A stretch of 64,000 bases of DNA from Pseudomonas putida. GTDB taxonomy: Bacteria > Pseudomonadota > Gammaproteobacteria > Pseudomonadales > Pseudomonadaceae. The position numbers were made by a program, and so were the translations under genes. The stretch covers positions 992,001-1,056,000 of the forward strand of contig NZ_CP026115.2 in NCBI RefSeq assembly GCF_009883635.2, written 5' to 3'. Shown here in pieces: positions 34,701 through 44,325 of the stretch (its first letter is position 1; every line of letters starts with the position of its first letter). A model generated the notes under the pieces. It was not told where the DNA came from and searched no databases. It saw only the letters and a program-made list of their open reading frames with translations.

Positions 34701-35300
34701 TCAATGGCCTGTGTGATTGCGTTCAAATGTCGCCCCCCCCATGGCCTCGATCTGCCCCTCGATCAAAGCCTCGAAAGGCCGCAGCAATTCACCGAAATTC
34801 CCCTGCGGTTCCAGCACATTCAATGCCTGTACCACCGCCTCGATCGTCGACACCGCCCCCGGCTCCGGCGCCTTGCGCAGGCGGTAGCGTGAAGGCGCCA
34901 CTTGCGCCAGCGTCACCCTGGGCAACGCCTCCAGCAGCGGGTTCAGGTACAGCAGCTTGCGTGCCTTGCGCCAGGTGCCGTCGGGGACGATCAACATCAA
35001 CGGCCTGTCGTCCGTTTCGCCGTAGGCTGTCAGCGCTTGCGCCTGCTCGCCTGGGAACAGCAGCACGGGCCGATAGCCTGGGGTCGCCAACAATTCGGCA
35101 AGATCAGCGAACACTTCGCCAACCCGCAGTTCGGCATTGACCAGGCCCAGGGCGGCCAGGCGGGCGGTGTTCAGCGCGTGCGCAGTTTCACTGGGGTGCT
35201 GCAGCAACACCACCCGGGTGCGGCTGGCGAGGCTGGGAATCAGCGGGCAGAGGCAATGGTCGAGCGGGCGCTGGCAGCGTTCGCAGCGGGGTCTGGGCAT
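34701..35300 (-). CDS. DTW-domain tRNA-uridine aminocarboxypropyltransferase (TapT/TuaA-like)
   Basis: A 199-residue protein starting MPRPRCERCQRPLDHCLCPL at the ATG ending at 35300, with GGAGAA upstream; the longer frame is not homologous. It has the N-terminal cysteine cluster CxxCxxxxxxCxC and the motif DGTWRKARKLLYLNP, the DTW signature of the family that forms acp3U in tRNA using S-adenosylmethionine. Length matches family members of about 190-230 residues. A run of eight C bases lies near the 3' end, but the frame is intact through it. Confidence 0.87.
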   Translation of the reverse strand: MPRPRCERCQRPLDHCLCPLIPSLASRTRVVLLQHPSETAHALNTARLAALGLVNAELRVGEVFADLAELLATPGYRPVLLFPGEQAQALTAYGETDDRPLMLIVPDGTWRKARKLLYLNPLLEALPRVTLAQVAPSRYRLRKAPEPGAVSTIEAVVQALNVLEPQGNFGELLRPFEALIEGQIEAMGGATFERNHTGH

Positions 35301-35346
35301 GGGGTTCTCCGTTGGCAGACGGATTTTGCCACAGGCCGGAATTTTG

Positions 35347-35386
35347 GGCCCGCTTTGCGGGCCATTCGCGGGGCAATCCCGCGAAT
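35347..35386. terminator. Double hairpin between aer and the DTW gene
   Basis: GGCCCGC-TTT-GCGGGCC (35347-35363) and ATTCGCGGG-GCAAT-CCCGCGAAT (35364-35386) lie back to back. Read on the minus strand, the first is followed by AAAATT, so it may terminate the aer transcript. Confidence 0.5.
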
Positions 35387-35404
35387 GGGCTTGCAAGACT
35401 AAAT

Positions 35405-36970
35405 TTAGCGGTTGAAACGTTCGGCCAGGCTGTGCAGATACTCGGCCATGCGCTCCAGGTCCTGGCTGATCTCGGCACCCTGCTTGGCCTGCCCTGCGCT
35501 CTGGTCGCACAGCTGGGCAATCCGCACGATCTGCTGGTTGATGTCCTCGGCCACATGGCTCTGCTGCTCCGACGCCGTGGCCATCTGCTGGCTCATGCCG
35601 GTAATGCGGCTGACCGCCTGGGCGATCCCGGCCAACGCCGCCTGCACCGCCTCGACACTGTGCACGCTATCCCGCGAAATCTGCTCGCCGCGGCTGGCGG
35701 TGCTCACCGCCCGCTCGGCGCCGGCACGCAGCGAGGCGATGATCTGGTGGATCTCGTCGGTGGAGTCGCGCGTGCGCCGGGCCAGCGAGCGCACCTCGTC
35801 GGCGACCACGGCAAAGCCCCTGCCCTGCTCGCCAGCCCGGGCCGCCTCGATCGCGGCGTTGAGCGCCAGCAGGTTGGTCTGCTCGGCAATCGAGGTGATC
35901 ACGTCGACCACACTGCCGATCGACTGGGTCTGCTCGGCCAGGGCATTGACCGCCTGGCCGATGTCGCTGACCGCCTCGCTCATACTGCCCATGGCCTTCA
36001 GGCTCTGCTGCGCCAGCTCGCTGCCGTGCTGGGCCAGCTGGTCGGCGTCACCTGCAGCATGGGCGGTGCTTTGTACGTTGTGGGTGACCTCCTGAATGGT
36101 CGCGGCCATCTGCGCGATGGCCGTGGCCGACTGGTCGGTCTCGCTGCGCTGACGATCGAGCATCTGCGCCTGGGCATCAGACAGGTCGGCCGACTGGGCT
36201 GCCCGCGACTTGACACCGACGCCGGCATCCACCAGACGGGTGAGCGCAGTCTGCAGGCGCGCCTCTTCGCTGATGATGGCCAGGTCGAGCTGGCCCTGCA
36301 GGCCAGGGTTGTCACTGTAGGTCAGGGCCACCAGGGGGCTGGTGAACGCCTTGGGGTGTTCAGCGAGCGTGCGGCGGATTGCCTGGTCTTGCTGATGTTC
36401 GATCAGGTACCAGGCCACCAGCAAGCTGGCCATCAACAAGCCCAGCGCCGCGTAGGGTGGCAACCAGAGGTAACCGGCAGCCGACAACAGACCTGCGCCG
36501 ATCAGTGGCCAGCCGTGGCCCAGGCCACGGACGAGCCGGGCTGCCCACGACACCGGTGGCTTGCCTGCACGCAGCCGTGCGTAAAGGGCCTCGGCACGGC
36601 GGATCTGCTCGCGGGTCGGCACTGAACGCACCGACTCATAGCCACTGATGCGGCCATTTTCGTAGATCGCCGTGACATAGGCGCTGACCCAGTAGTAGTC
36701 GCCGTTCTTGGCGCGGTTCTTGACCACGCCCATCCAGGGTTTGCCTTGCTTGATGGTCTCCCACATATGCCCGAAAACCGCCGGCGGCATGTCGGGATGA
36801 CGCACCAGATTGTGCGGCTGGCCCACCAACTCCTCGTAAGTGAAGCCGCTGATCGCCACGAAGGCATCGTTGCAGTAGGTGATACGGCTGTTGAGGTCCG
36901 TGGTGGAGATGAGGCGCTGATCACTGGAAAAGGTTCTTTCATGCTCAGTGACGGGCAAGTTCATGCGCAT
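35405..36970 (-). CDS. aer: Aer-type aerotaxis receptor (PAS-MCP)
   Basis: A 521-residue chemoreceptor starting [20 protein letters not shown] at the ATG ending at 36970, with AGGA nine bases upstream. The PAS domain (about 15-125) has the Aer pattern [26 protein letters not shown] and [10 protein letters not shown], which binds FAD. A hydrophobic hairpin follows (about 165-210), then the signalling domain with the hairpin-tip sequence [20 protein letters not shown]. It senses redox or energy state and signals through CheA/CheW. There is no periplasmic ligand domain, as in E. coli Aer. Confidence 0.92.
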   Translation of the reverse strand: MRMNLPVTEHERTFSSDQRLISTTDLNSRITYCNDAFVAISGFTYEELVGQPHNLVRHPDMPPAVFGHMWETIKQGKPWMGVVKNRAKNGDYYWVSAYVTAIYENGRISGYESVRSVPTREQIRRAEALYARLRAGKPPVSWAARLVRGLGHGWPLIGAGLLSAAGYLWLPPYAALGLLMASLLVAWYLIEHQQDQAIRRTLAEHPKAFTSPLVALTYSDNPGLQGQLDLAIISEEARLQTALTRLVDAGVGVKSRAAQSADLSDAQAQMLDRQRSETDQSATAIAQMAATIQEVTHNVQSTAHAAGDADQLAQHGSELAQQSLKAMGSMSEAVSDIGQAVNALAEQTQSIGSVVDVITSIAEQTNLLALNAAIEAARAGEQGRGFAVVADEVRSLARRTRDSTDEIHQIIASLRAGAERAVSTASRGEQISRDSVHSVEAVQAALAGIAQAVSRITGMSQQMATASEQQSHVAEDINQQIVRIAQLCDQSAGQAKQGAEISQDLERMAEYLHSLAERFNR

Positions 36971-37103
36971 CTTGAACGGTCCTTCGAAGATGGGAGTAAG
37001 AGAACAGCGCAACTAAATATCTAGCAGAGCGTGGAGAAGTTAGCGGCCAGCTTGGCGATTAATTTAGCGCTGACCGTCGGATTGTCAGACAATTTGCGAC
37101 CTA

Positions 37104-37997
37104 TCAACCGACATACAGTTGGCTCTTGAGCAAATCCCGGAATGTTTGTATCAGCGGCTCCCGGCTACGCCCCCTGCGGATGATCAGCGAGAATGGCGCC
37201 TGGTAGCCGAAAGTGGCCGGTGATAGCACCCGCAGGTCGCCTTTGTCGGCCCACGCCTGGGCATAGTGTTCGGGCAAGTAACCTATATAGGCGCCGGAGA
37301 GGATCAGGATCAGCTGCGCCTCCATGCTCTCGACCGTCGCCGCGCTGTGCTTGAAGCCATGCCGGGCCAGCTCGGCCTGGCTCCAGTAACCGCGCCCGAC
37401 CATGCGCTGCTGGGTCACCACCTGCTCAGGGATGCGCCTTTCGGCGAACAGCGGGTGGCGGCTGCTGCAGTACAGCCAGTGCTGCTCACGGTACAGCGGT
37501 TGATACAGCAGGCCGCTCATGCGCGAGGAGAACGCGCCGATGGCCAGGTCCAGGCGGTTGTCCTGCACACCCAGTTGCAGTTCGTAAGGGCTGGACACCG
37601 ACAGGTGCAGGTGCACGGCCGGGTGCTCCTGGCTGTAGGCGCCGATCACTTCGGCCAGTGGCAGTGCGCGATCGCCTACGGTGGAGTCGATCACGCCGAG
37701 GTTGAGCGTGCCGCGCAGCTCTCCCTTGAGCGCTGCTGCATACTGTTCGAAACCATCCAGCTCGGCCAGCAGGCGCAGTGTCTCCTGGTGGAACAGCTCG
37801 CCCTTGCTGGTCAGGCTGAAGCCACCGCGGCCCCGGTGGCACAAGACGATACCCAAAGCGCCTTCGAGCTGGCTCATGTAGGTGCTGATGGCCGAGGTCG
37901 ACAGGTTGAGCTCGCGCTGGGCATTGGCGAACCCCTGGTGACGCACCACGCTGACGAAGATGCGCAGCAGTTTCAGGTCGGGCAAGGTCGAGGCCAT
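37104..37997 (-). CDS. LysR-family regulator, GbuR-like by position
   Basis: A 297-residue LysR regulator. The winged-helix N terminus reads LKLLRIFVSVVRHQGFANAQ and LNLSTSAISTYMSQLEGALG, followed by the periplasmic-binding-like effector domain. It is divergent from the ureohydrolase gene at 38223 and shares a roughly 225-bp intergenic region, the same layout as gbuR-gbuA in P. aeruginosa. The likely role is activation of the guanidino-compound genes. The family is certain, the target inferred. Confidence 0.86.
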   Translation of the reverse strand: MASTLPDLKLLRIFVSVVRHQGFANAQRELNLSTSAISTYMSQLEGALGIVLCHRGRGGFSLTSKGELFHQETLRLLAELDGFEQYAAALKGELRGTLNLGVIDSTVGDRALPLAEVIGAYSQEHPAVHLHLSVSSPYELQLGVQDNRLDLAIGAFSSRMSGLLYQPLYREQHWLYCSSRHPLFAERRIPEQVVTQQRMVGRGYWSQAELARHGFKHSAATVESMEAQLILILSGAYIGYLPEHYAQAWADKGDLRVLSPATFGYQAPFSLIIRRGRSREPLIQTFRDLLKSQLYVG

Positions 37998-38222
37998 GGT
38001 GCAACGGTTCCGCAGGGGTATTTGCGCGCAGTCTAACCGCTCCTGCGGCCTTTAGTTCAGAAATTCCTGAAGTAAGTATTTGCCGGTAGCGATTTTTCCC
38101 ACGCACTACCTTGCGCAGACTTGGCCGAAATGTCCCTGCCCGCCGGCGTATACAAATCTGAAAGGCGTGCGGCGGCACAGGTTCGAACAAACAAAACAAT
38201 CGACCGACTGATGAGGCCCACC

Positions 38223-39173
38223 GTGGACAAAGTTCTCCACCAACCACTGGGCGGCAACGAAATGCCGCGTTTCGGCGGCATCGCCACCATGCTCCGTCTT
38301 CCCCACCTGCAAAGCGCCGAAGGCCTTGACGCCGCGTTCATCGGCGTACCGCTGGACATCGGCACCTCGCTGCGCTCCGGCACCCGTTTCGGTCCGCGGC
38401 AGATCCGTGCCGAATCGGTGATGATCCGCCCGTACAACATGGCCACCGGTGCCGCCCCGTTCGACTCGCTGTCGGTGGCCGACATCGGTGACGTGGCGAT
38501 CAACACCTTCAACCTGCTCGACGCCGTGCGCATCATCGAAGAAGCCTACGACGAGATCGTCGAGCACAATGTCATCCCGATGACCCTGGGTGGCGACCAC
38601 ACCATCACCCTGCCGATCCTGCGTGCCCTGCACAAGAAGCACGGCAAGATTGGCCTGGTGCACATCGATGCCCACGCCGACGTCAACGACCACATGTTCG
38701 GCGAGAAGATCGCCCACGGCACCACCTTCCGCCGCGCCGTGGAAGAAGGCCTGCTCGATTGCGACCGTGTGGTGCAGATCGGCCTGCGCGCCCAGGGCTA
38801 CACCGCCGATGACTTCAACTGGAGCCGCCGCCAGGGCTTCCGCGTGGTCCAGGCCGAAGAGTGCTGGCACAAGTCGCTGGAACCGCTGATGGCCGAAGTA
38901 CGCGAAAAGGTCGGCGGTGGCCCGGTGTACCTGTCGTTCGACATCGACGGCATCGACCCGGCCTGGGCCCCAGGCACCGGCACCCCGGAAATTGGCGGCT
39001 TGACCACCATCCAGGCGATGGAGATCATTCGCGGCTGCCACGGCCTGGACCTGATCGGCTGTGACCTGGTCGAAGTCTCCCCGCCTTACGACACCACCGG
39101 CAACACCTCGCTGCTCGGCGCCAACCTGCTGTTCGAGATGCTCTGCGTGCTACCGGGCGTCGTGCGTCGCTGA
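38223..39173 (+). CDS. gbuA: Ureohydrolase: guanidinobutyrase or agmatinase
   Basis: A 316-residue enzyme from the GTG at 38223, preceded by GAGG at good spacing. The dinuclear manganese motifs are complete: GGDHTITLPI, VHIDAHADV and SFDIDGIDPAWAPGTGTPE. The protein belongs to the agmatinase/arginase family and releases urea from a guanidino compound. The neighbours, a divergent LysR gene and a downstream Na+:solute symporter, match the gbuRA locus of P. aeruginosa, so 4-guanidinobutyrate is the more likely substrate than agmatine. Pseudomonas databases often call it SpeB. The specificity is inferred from context only. Confidence 0.85.
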   Translation: MDKVLHQPLGGNEMPRFGGIATMLRLPHLQSAEGLDAAFIGVPLDIGTSLRSGTRFGPRQIRAESVMIRPYNMATGAAPFDSLSVADIGDVAINTFNLLDAVRIIEEAYDEIVEHNVIPMTLGGDHTITLPILRALHKKHGKIGLVHIDAHADVNDHMFGEKIAHGTTFRRAVEEGLLDCDRVVQIGLRAQGYTADDFNWSRRQGFRVVQAEECWHKSLEPLMAEVREKVGGGPVYLSFDIDGIDPAWAPGTGTPEIGGLTTIQAMEIIRGCHGLDLIGCDLVEVSPPYDTTGNTSLLGANLLFEMLCVLPGVVRR

Positions 39174-39313
39174 TCAGCTTTGCCTGAAGTACCCCGGCAG
39201 GAGCCATGAGGGAGGGCCATAGAGGCCCGCCAACACAAGACAAGACCGCCGGGCGCCGTGAACACGCCTGAGCGGTCGATCTCGCCATAATAAAGATAAT
39301 CGGGAGACCCCCA

Positions 39314-40693
39314 ATGGCCTTGGACATCATTGTTGTAATGATCTATACCGTCGGCATGCTAGGGCTGGGCTGGTATGGCATGCGGCGCGCGAAAACCCAG
39401 GAAGACTACCTGGTGGCCGGGCGCAACCTCGGCCCGACCCTGTACATGGGCACCATGGCCACCACCGTGCTCGGCGGCGCCTCCACCGTCGGCACCGTAC
39501 GCCTGGGGTACGTCCACGGCATCTCTGGTTTCTGGCTCTGTGCCGCCCTGGGCCTGGGCATCATCGCCCTCAACCTGTTCCTCGCCAAGCCGTTGCTGCG
39601 CCTGAAGATCTTCACCGTCACCCAGGTGCTGGAACGCCGTTACAACCCCATGGCCCGCCAGGCCAGCGCGGCCATCATGCTGGCCTATGCGCTGATGATC
39701 GGCGTCACCTCGACCCTGGCCATGGCCACCGTCCTGCAAGTGCTGCTCGACCTGCCGTTCTGGGCGTCGCTGCTGCTCGGCGGCGGTGTGGTAGTGGTCT
39801 ATTCGACCATCGGCGGCATGTGGTCGCTGACCCTCACCGACATCGTCCAGTTCGTCATCAAGACCGTTGGCCTGATGTTCATCCTGCTGCCGGTGTGCCT
39901 GTACAAGGCCGGTGGCTGGGACACCCTGGTAGCCAAGCTGCCGGCGGCCAGCTTCAGCTGGACCACCATCGGCTGGGACACCATCATCACCTACTTCCTC
40001 ATCTACTTCTTCGGCATTCTGATTGGCCAGGACATCTGGCAGCGGGTGTTCACTGCCCGTGACGAGAAGGTCTGCCAGCGCGCCGGCACCACCGCAGGTG
40101 TGTACTGCGTCCTGTACGGCCTGGCGTGCGCCCTGATCGGCATGTCCGCCCATGTACTGATGCCGGACCTGGCCAACCCGAACAACGCCTTTGCCGAGAT
40201 GATCAAAGGCCAGCTGCCGGAAGGCATTCGTGGCCTGCTGATGGCGGCAGCCCTGGCGGCGATGATGTCGACAGCCAGTGCCGGCCTGCTGGCGGCCTCG
40301 ACCACCCTGACCGAAGACCTGCTGCCCAAGCTGCGTGGCGGCAAGCCGTCGAGCCTGGGTGTCAGCCGCCTGTTCACCCTGATCACCGGCCTGGTGGTAC
40401 TGGGCATCGCCCTGGCAGTGAACGATGTGATCAGTGCACTTACCCTGGCCTACAACCTGCTGGTTGGCGGCATGCTGATCCCGCTGATCGGTGCGATCTT
40501 CTGGAAGCGCGCCACCACCGCAGGCGCCATCGCCAGCATGTCGCTGGGCTTTGCCACCGCACTGTTCTTCATGTTCAAGGACGGGCTGGATGCCAACACG
40601 CCGATCTACTACAGCCTGGCGGTTGGCCTGGTGAGCTTCGTGCTGGTGAGCATGCTGTCGCGCAAGCCGGTGGGTGAATTCAAGCTGGCCTGA
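39314..40693 (+). CDS. Sodium:solute symporter (SSS family)
   Basis: A 459-residue transporter with about 13 spans. MALDIIVVMIYTVGMLGLGW starts the family fold, followed by the DYLVAGRNLGPTLYMG element and a Na+-site region in span 8 (LAAMMSTASAGLLAASTTLTED). Placed 140 bases after the ureohydrolase on the same strand, it probably imports the guanidino substrate or a related polyamine breakdown product. It has a good ribosome site (GGGAG) before the ATG at 39314. Confidence 0.87.
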   Translation: MALDIIVVMIYTVGMLGLGWYGMRRAKTQEDYLVAGRNLGPTLYMGTMATTVLGGASTVGTVRLGYVHGISGFWLCAALGLGIIALNLFLAKPLLRLKIFTVTQVLERRYNPMARQASAAIMLAYALMIGVTSTLAMATVLQVLLDLPFWASLLLGGGVVVVYSTIGGMWSLTLTDIVQFVIKTVGLMFILLPVCLYKAGGWDTLVAKLPAASFSWTTIGWDTIITYFLIYFFGILIGQDIWQRVFTARDEKVCQRAGTTAGVYCVLYGLACALIGMSAHVLMPDLANPNNAFAEMIKGQLPEGIRGLLMAAALAAMMSTASAGLLAASTTLTEDLLPKLRGGKPSSLGVSRLFTLITGLVVLGIALAVNDVISALTLAYNLLVGGMLIPLIGAIFWKRATTAGAIASMSLGFATALFFMFKDGLDANTPIYYSLAVGLVSFVLVSMLSRKPVGEFKLA

Positions 40694-40715
40694 TCAGGCC
40701 ACAACAGCAGCAACA

Positions 40716-40752
40716 AAAAGGCCGCAGCATCTGACAGATGCTGCGGCCTTTT
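40716..40752. terminator. Strong bidirectional terminator
   Basis: AAAAGGCCGCAGCAT (40716-40730) pairs with ATGCTGCGGCCTTTT (40738-40752) around a seven-base loop. A-rich and T-rich ends let it serve both the symporter gene and the convergent small gene. Confidence 0.88.
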
Positions 40753-40757
40753 GCATT

Positions 40758-40886
40758 TCAGCGACGACGCGGCTGGCGCTTGCGCTGCTCTTCATCAGTC
40801 GGGATCGGCACCGGCTGCAAGGGTGGTGGAATCAGCCCCAAAGCGACGGCCAGGTCGTGGAGCCAGTTGAACATTTGGTTTTTCAT
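40758..40886 (-). CDS. PA1414-like small protein
   Basis: A 42-residue ORF reads MKNQMFNWLHDLAVALGLIP, then a proline-rich segment and an arginine-rich end (RKRQPRRR). The ATG ends at 40886 and has AGGGGG just upstream. It matches my memory of the PA1414 family of small Pseudomonas proteins, and in P. aeruginosa PA1414 likewise lies near the gbu-type symporter PA1418. No function is known. Amphipathic N-terminal helix plus basic tail suggests membrane or nucleic-acid contact, but this is speculation. Confidence 0.7.
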   Translation of the reverse strand: MKNQMFNWLHDLAVALGLIPPPLQPVPIPTDEEQRKRQPRRR

Positions 40887-41010
40887 AATGCCCCCTTGAC
40901 GGGTCAGCCTCACGGCAATTCAATCCTGCGATGTTTCATACAGATCATAGTCCGATGTCCTGTACTACGCATGCTCTTGTTCCTACAGATATGGGCTAGT
41001 TTGACGCGGA

Positions 41011-41904
41011 TCAAGCGGAAACGGCGCATTCCGACGACTGGTTAATCGTTTCGCTTTGTTGCACGTCGATCCAGGCCTGCAAATTCGCCCCGCGCATGCC
41101 CTGCCGCCACATCAACCAGGTTTCCGCGTGGTCGAATGGCGGCTGCAAGCGATGGGCGTGCACCCGGTCGCGCCCGGGCAGGCTTTCGAGCATCGATTGC
41201 GCCATCAAGGCCACCCCCGCACCGGCAATCACGCAGGCCAGCATGCTCTGGTACGACTCGATCTCCATCACTCGACCCATCGGCGTGTGGTCATGGGCAT
41301 ACCAGGCCTCCAGACGCATCCGGTAGGAACAGCCCTGGCGGAAGGTGAACACTGCCTTGCCCGCCACGTCCCTGGCACTGCGCACCGCGGGATGCTCCGG
41401 GCTGGTGATCAAGACCAGCACTTCATCGCACAGCGGCACACCATCCAGCCCGGCCAGGCTTGGCGGGCCGTCCACCAGTGCCGCATCCAGGCGATGGCTG
41501 AGCAGGCCTTCGAGCAGGTCGCCGCTGGGGGCCGCCTGCACCTGCAGGTTCACCGCCGGGTATTGCTGGTGATAGCGCGCCAGCAGCGCCGGCAAGTGGA
41601 TCGCGGCAGTGCTGTACATGGTACCCAGCGCGAAATCGCCGGCCGGCTGGCCGCCCTGCACCGCCGCCACGGCTTCGTCACGCAGTGCCGAAAGGCGGCT
41701 GGCGTAATCCAGCAGCACCTTGCCGGCAGGTGACAGTTGCAGGCGCTGGCGCTCGCGCAGGAACAGCTCCACCCCCAGCTGCTCCTCGAGCTGACGCAGG
41801 CGCGTCGACAGGTTCGACGGCACCCGGTGCAGGCGCTCGGCAGCACGGGTGACCGAGCCCTCCTCGGCGACGGCCTGGAAGATGCGCAGTTGGCTGAACT
41901 CCAT
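41011..41904 (-). CDS. LysR-family regulator divergent from an MFS gene
   Basis: A 297-residue LysR protein starting MEFSQLRIFQAVAEEGSVTR at the ATG ending at 41904, with GGAG 5-6 bases upstream; a TTG four codons earlier is less likely. The helix-turn-helix AAERLHRVPSNLSTRLRQLE contains the SNLSTRLRQLE form of the CysB/PtxR-like group. It is divergent from the MFS gene at 42011 with 106 bases between, and so probably regulates it. Confidence 0.87.
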   Translation of the reverse strand: MEFSQLRIFQAVAEEGSVTRAAERLHRVPSNLSTRLRQLEEQLGVELFLRERQRLQLSPAGKVLLDYASRLSALRDEAVAAVQGGQPAGDFALGTMYSTAAIHLPALLARYHQQYPAVNLQVQAAPSGDLLEGLLSHRLDAALVDGPPSLAGLDGVPLCDEVLVLITSPEHPAVRSARDVAGKAVFTFRQGCSYRMRLEAWYAHDHTPMGRVMEIESYQSMLACVIAGAGVALMAQSMLESLPGRDRVHAHRLQPPFDHAETWLMWRQGMRGANLQAWIDVQQSETINQSSECAVSA

Positions 41905-42010
41905 GACATTCTCCAAAACAGAACAACTTGATCATCATTATTCAATTTTATTGAAAGTCAACTCACCCTAACCTGCCATCCATCGCATTGATTCGCGCAG
42001 GAGAGTTCTC

Positions 42011-43180
42011 ATGTCGCCGTTCACACAACTGCTGGCCAGCGCCGTGGCCCTGATGATGGCCATGGGCATCGGCCGCTTCGCCCTCACCCCACAATTGCCG
42101 CAACTGATCGCCGAAGGCCAGTTCGACCTGACCGCCGCCGGGCTGGTGGCGGCAGCCAATTACCTGGGTTATCTCCTTGGCGCCGTGGACGCCATGTACG
42201 CCCGTCGCCCAAACCAGGTGAAACTGCGCCTGCACGGTGGCCTGTGGTTGTGCGTGCTGCTGACCCTGGCCTCTTGGGCTGCGGACGGCTTCTGGAGCCA
42301 TTTGCTGCTGCGCTTCGGGACCGGCGTGGCCAGCGCCTGGGTGCTGGTGATGATCACCAGCCTCAGCCAGCAAGTGGCCAATGCCCACAACCGCCAGCGC
42401 CTGGGGGCGATGGTGTTCGCCGGGCCTGGGCTGGGCATCGCGCTGACGGGTTTGCTGGCACTGGCTGCGCATCTGCTGGGGCTGGGATCGGCGGCACTCT
42501 GGCTGATCTATGCCGTTGCGGCCTTGGTCATGCTGCTGGCCGTGCGCCCCTGGCTGCCTCGCGCCCTGCAACCTGCCGTGGTGCCCGCCGCCGCGCAGCA
42601 GGGCCCGAGCCGCAGCGTCGGCATTGCTCGCCTGGGCCTGGTCTATGCCCTGTATGGCGTGGGCTACATCCTGCCAGCCACCTTCCTGTCGCAGATGGCC
42701 AACCAGCAGTTTAGCGGCAACTGGATGGCCGACCTGTTCTGGCCAGCGTTCGGCCTGGCGGCGGCGCTCGGTGTGGTGTTGGTGAGCCTGCGTCGGGCAG
42801 GCCGTACTTCGGCCTGGCTGACGGTCACCCTGTGGTTGCAAGGGTTGGGGGTACTGGCCTGCCTGATGGGCGGTGGCGTTGGCCTGGCACTGGGCGTGGT
42901 GCTGTGCGGTGGGCCATTCCTGGCTTGCATGCAGCTGGTAATGCAGCGCTCGCGGGAACTGGCGCCGCATGCCACACAGCGCAATGCCGGGCTGCTGACT
43001 GCGTGCTTTGCTCTGGGGCAGCTGAGTGGGCCGTTGCTGGCGGCGTTGAGCAACCATTACAGCGGAAGTTTGCAGCCGGCGCTTGTGTTGGCGGCGGCAG
43101 GGTTGGGAGTGGCGGGTGTACTGGTCCTGACCGGTGGCCAGAGTGTTCAGAGTTGCCAAGCCGTAACACAGGCAGCCTGA
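42011..43180 (+). CDS. MFS transporter, YbfB/YjiJ family
   Basis: A 389-residue major-facilitator protein with about 12 spans. The start MGIGRFALTPQLPQLIAEGQ is characteristic of the YbfB/YjiJ group, with GLVAAANYLGYLLGAVDA following. These are small, poorly characterised exporters. Divergent pairing with a LysR regulator suggests ligand-induced export. It is followed by a REP pair at 43.2 kb. Confidence 0.85.
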   Translation: MSPFTQLLASAVALMMAMGIGRFALTPQLPQLIAEGQFDLTAAGLVAAANYLGYLLGAVDAMYARRPNQVKLRLHGGLWLCVLLTLASWAADGFWSHLLLRFGTGVASAWVLVMITSLSQQVANAHNRQRLGAMVFAGPGLGIALTGLLALAAHLLGLGSAALWLIYAVAALVMLLAVRPWLPRALQPAVVPAAAQQGPSRSVGIARLGLVYALYGVGYILPATFLSQMANQQFSGNWMADLFWPAFGLAAALGVVLVSLRRAGRTSAWLTVTLWLQGLGVLACLMGGGVGLALGVVLCGGPFLACMQLVMQRSRELAPHATQRNAGLLTACFALGQLSGPLLAALSNHYSGSLQPALVLAAAGLGVAGVLVLTGGQSVQSCQAVTQAA

Positions 43181-43198
43181 TGATTTGAGGTTGGGTGC

Positions 43199-43284
43199 AC
43201 CGGCCCTTTCGCGGGTCAAGCCCGCCCCTAAAGGATCACCGCTGGCCTGTAGGAGCGGGCTTGACCCGCGAAAGGGCCGGCACA
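43199..43284. repeat. REP pair (BIME)
   Basis: Inverted REP palindromes with the variant core GCGGGTCAAGCCCGC and its complement lie between the convergent MFS and EamA genes. Confidence 0.8.
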
Positions 43285-43292
43285 GGCAACCA

Positions 43293-44219
43293 TTACCCTA
43301 CAATCCGGCGCAGCTGCTGTTTCACCCAAGGCTCGGCACTTACCAGGATCACGCCGAGCAATACCATCAAAGCACCGATCACGAAATTCGCACTCAACGG
43401 CTCACCCAGCAGCACCACGCCGAATGTCACCCCGAACAACGGGGTGATGAACGAGAACACCGCCAGGTTGGAGGCCAGGTACTTGCGCAACAACCAGAAC
43501 CAGGTCAGGTAACTGACGAACGACACCACGATCCCCTGGAACAGCACGCTGCCCACCGCCAGCGGCGTCAAGGTCACATTACCGATCTGCCCGCTGACCA
43601 GGGCGATCAGCAGCAACCCGGCGAAGCCCACCGCCAACTGATAGAACAAGGTCAGGGTTGCTGGAGCCTCCGAAAGGCGCGAACCACGCACCACCACCGT
43701 GGTCGCGCCCCAGGCCAGCCCGGCGAGCACGCCGAAGGCATCGCCCAGCAGCATGCGCCCATCCATCTCGGCGAACGACATGCCCCCGGCGAATGCCATA
43801 GCAATCCCGGCAAAGGCCAGCAAGATCCCGAGCCACTGCAGCAACCGCAGCCGTTCGCTGGGGAGCATGAAGTGCAAGCCAAGTGCGGTAAATACTGGCG
43901 CCGTGTAGAGGAACACCGACATGTGCGCCGCCGAGGTCAGCTTCAGGCCCTCGGCGATGAACAGGAACTCCAACCCGAACAAGCCGCCGGCCACGAGCCC
44001 GGCCCGCCAGGTGTTGCCCACCTGTTCCCAGCCACCGCGCCAGCAGATCATCAAACCTACCAGCATGGCGGCGATGCAGTTGCGCAGGGCGGCCTGCATC
44101 ACTGGTGCGATATCCACCGCCGCGGTCTTGATCAGCACCTGCTGGCAACCCCAGATCAGGCACAGGCCCAGCATCACCTGGAAGGCAAAGGCGTCGGGGT
44201 TCTTGCGGGCCGCGCTCAT
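43293..44219 (-). CDS. EamA/DMT-family transporter
   Basis: A 308-residue protein with ten predicted spans and two EamA repeats (about 14-145 and 160-300), including MLGLCLIWGCQQVLIKTAAV and FITPLFGVTFGVVLLGEPLS. It is an inner-membrane permease of unknown substrate. The start is the ATG ending at 44219. It is the second of three DMT proteins in this window and the three are not close in sequence. Confidence 0.86.
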   Translation of the reverse strand: MSAARKNPDAFAFQVMLGLCLIWGCQQVLIKTAAVDIAPVMQAALRNCIAAMLVGLMICWRGGWEQVGNTWRAGLVAGGLFGLEFLFIAEGLKLTSAAHMSVFLYTAPVFTALGLHFMLPSERLRLLQWLGILLAFAGIAMAFAGGMSFAEMDGRMLLGDAFGVLAGLAWGATTVVVRGSRLSEAPATLTLFYQLAVGFAGLLLIALVSGQIGNVTLTPLAVGSVLFQGIVVSFVSYLTWFWLLRKYLASNLAVFSFITPLFGVTFGVVLLGEPLSANFVIGALMVLLGVILVSAEPWVKQQLRRIVG

Positions 44220-44325
44220 GGGCGGGCCTTTTGGGTGGTCGAGGGCATCGGCAAGGGCTCGGCAGTGGTCAAGAAATGCCGATTATCGGGTTTCCTGGCC
44301 TGCCCTTGCCAGCCTCAAAACGACC

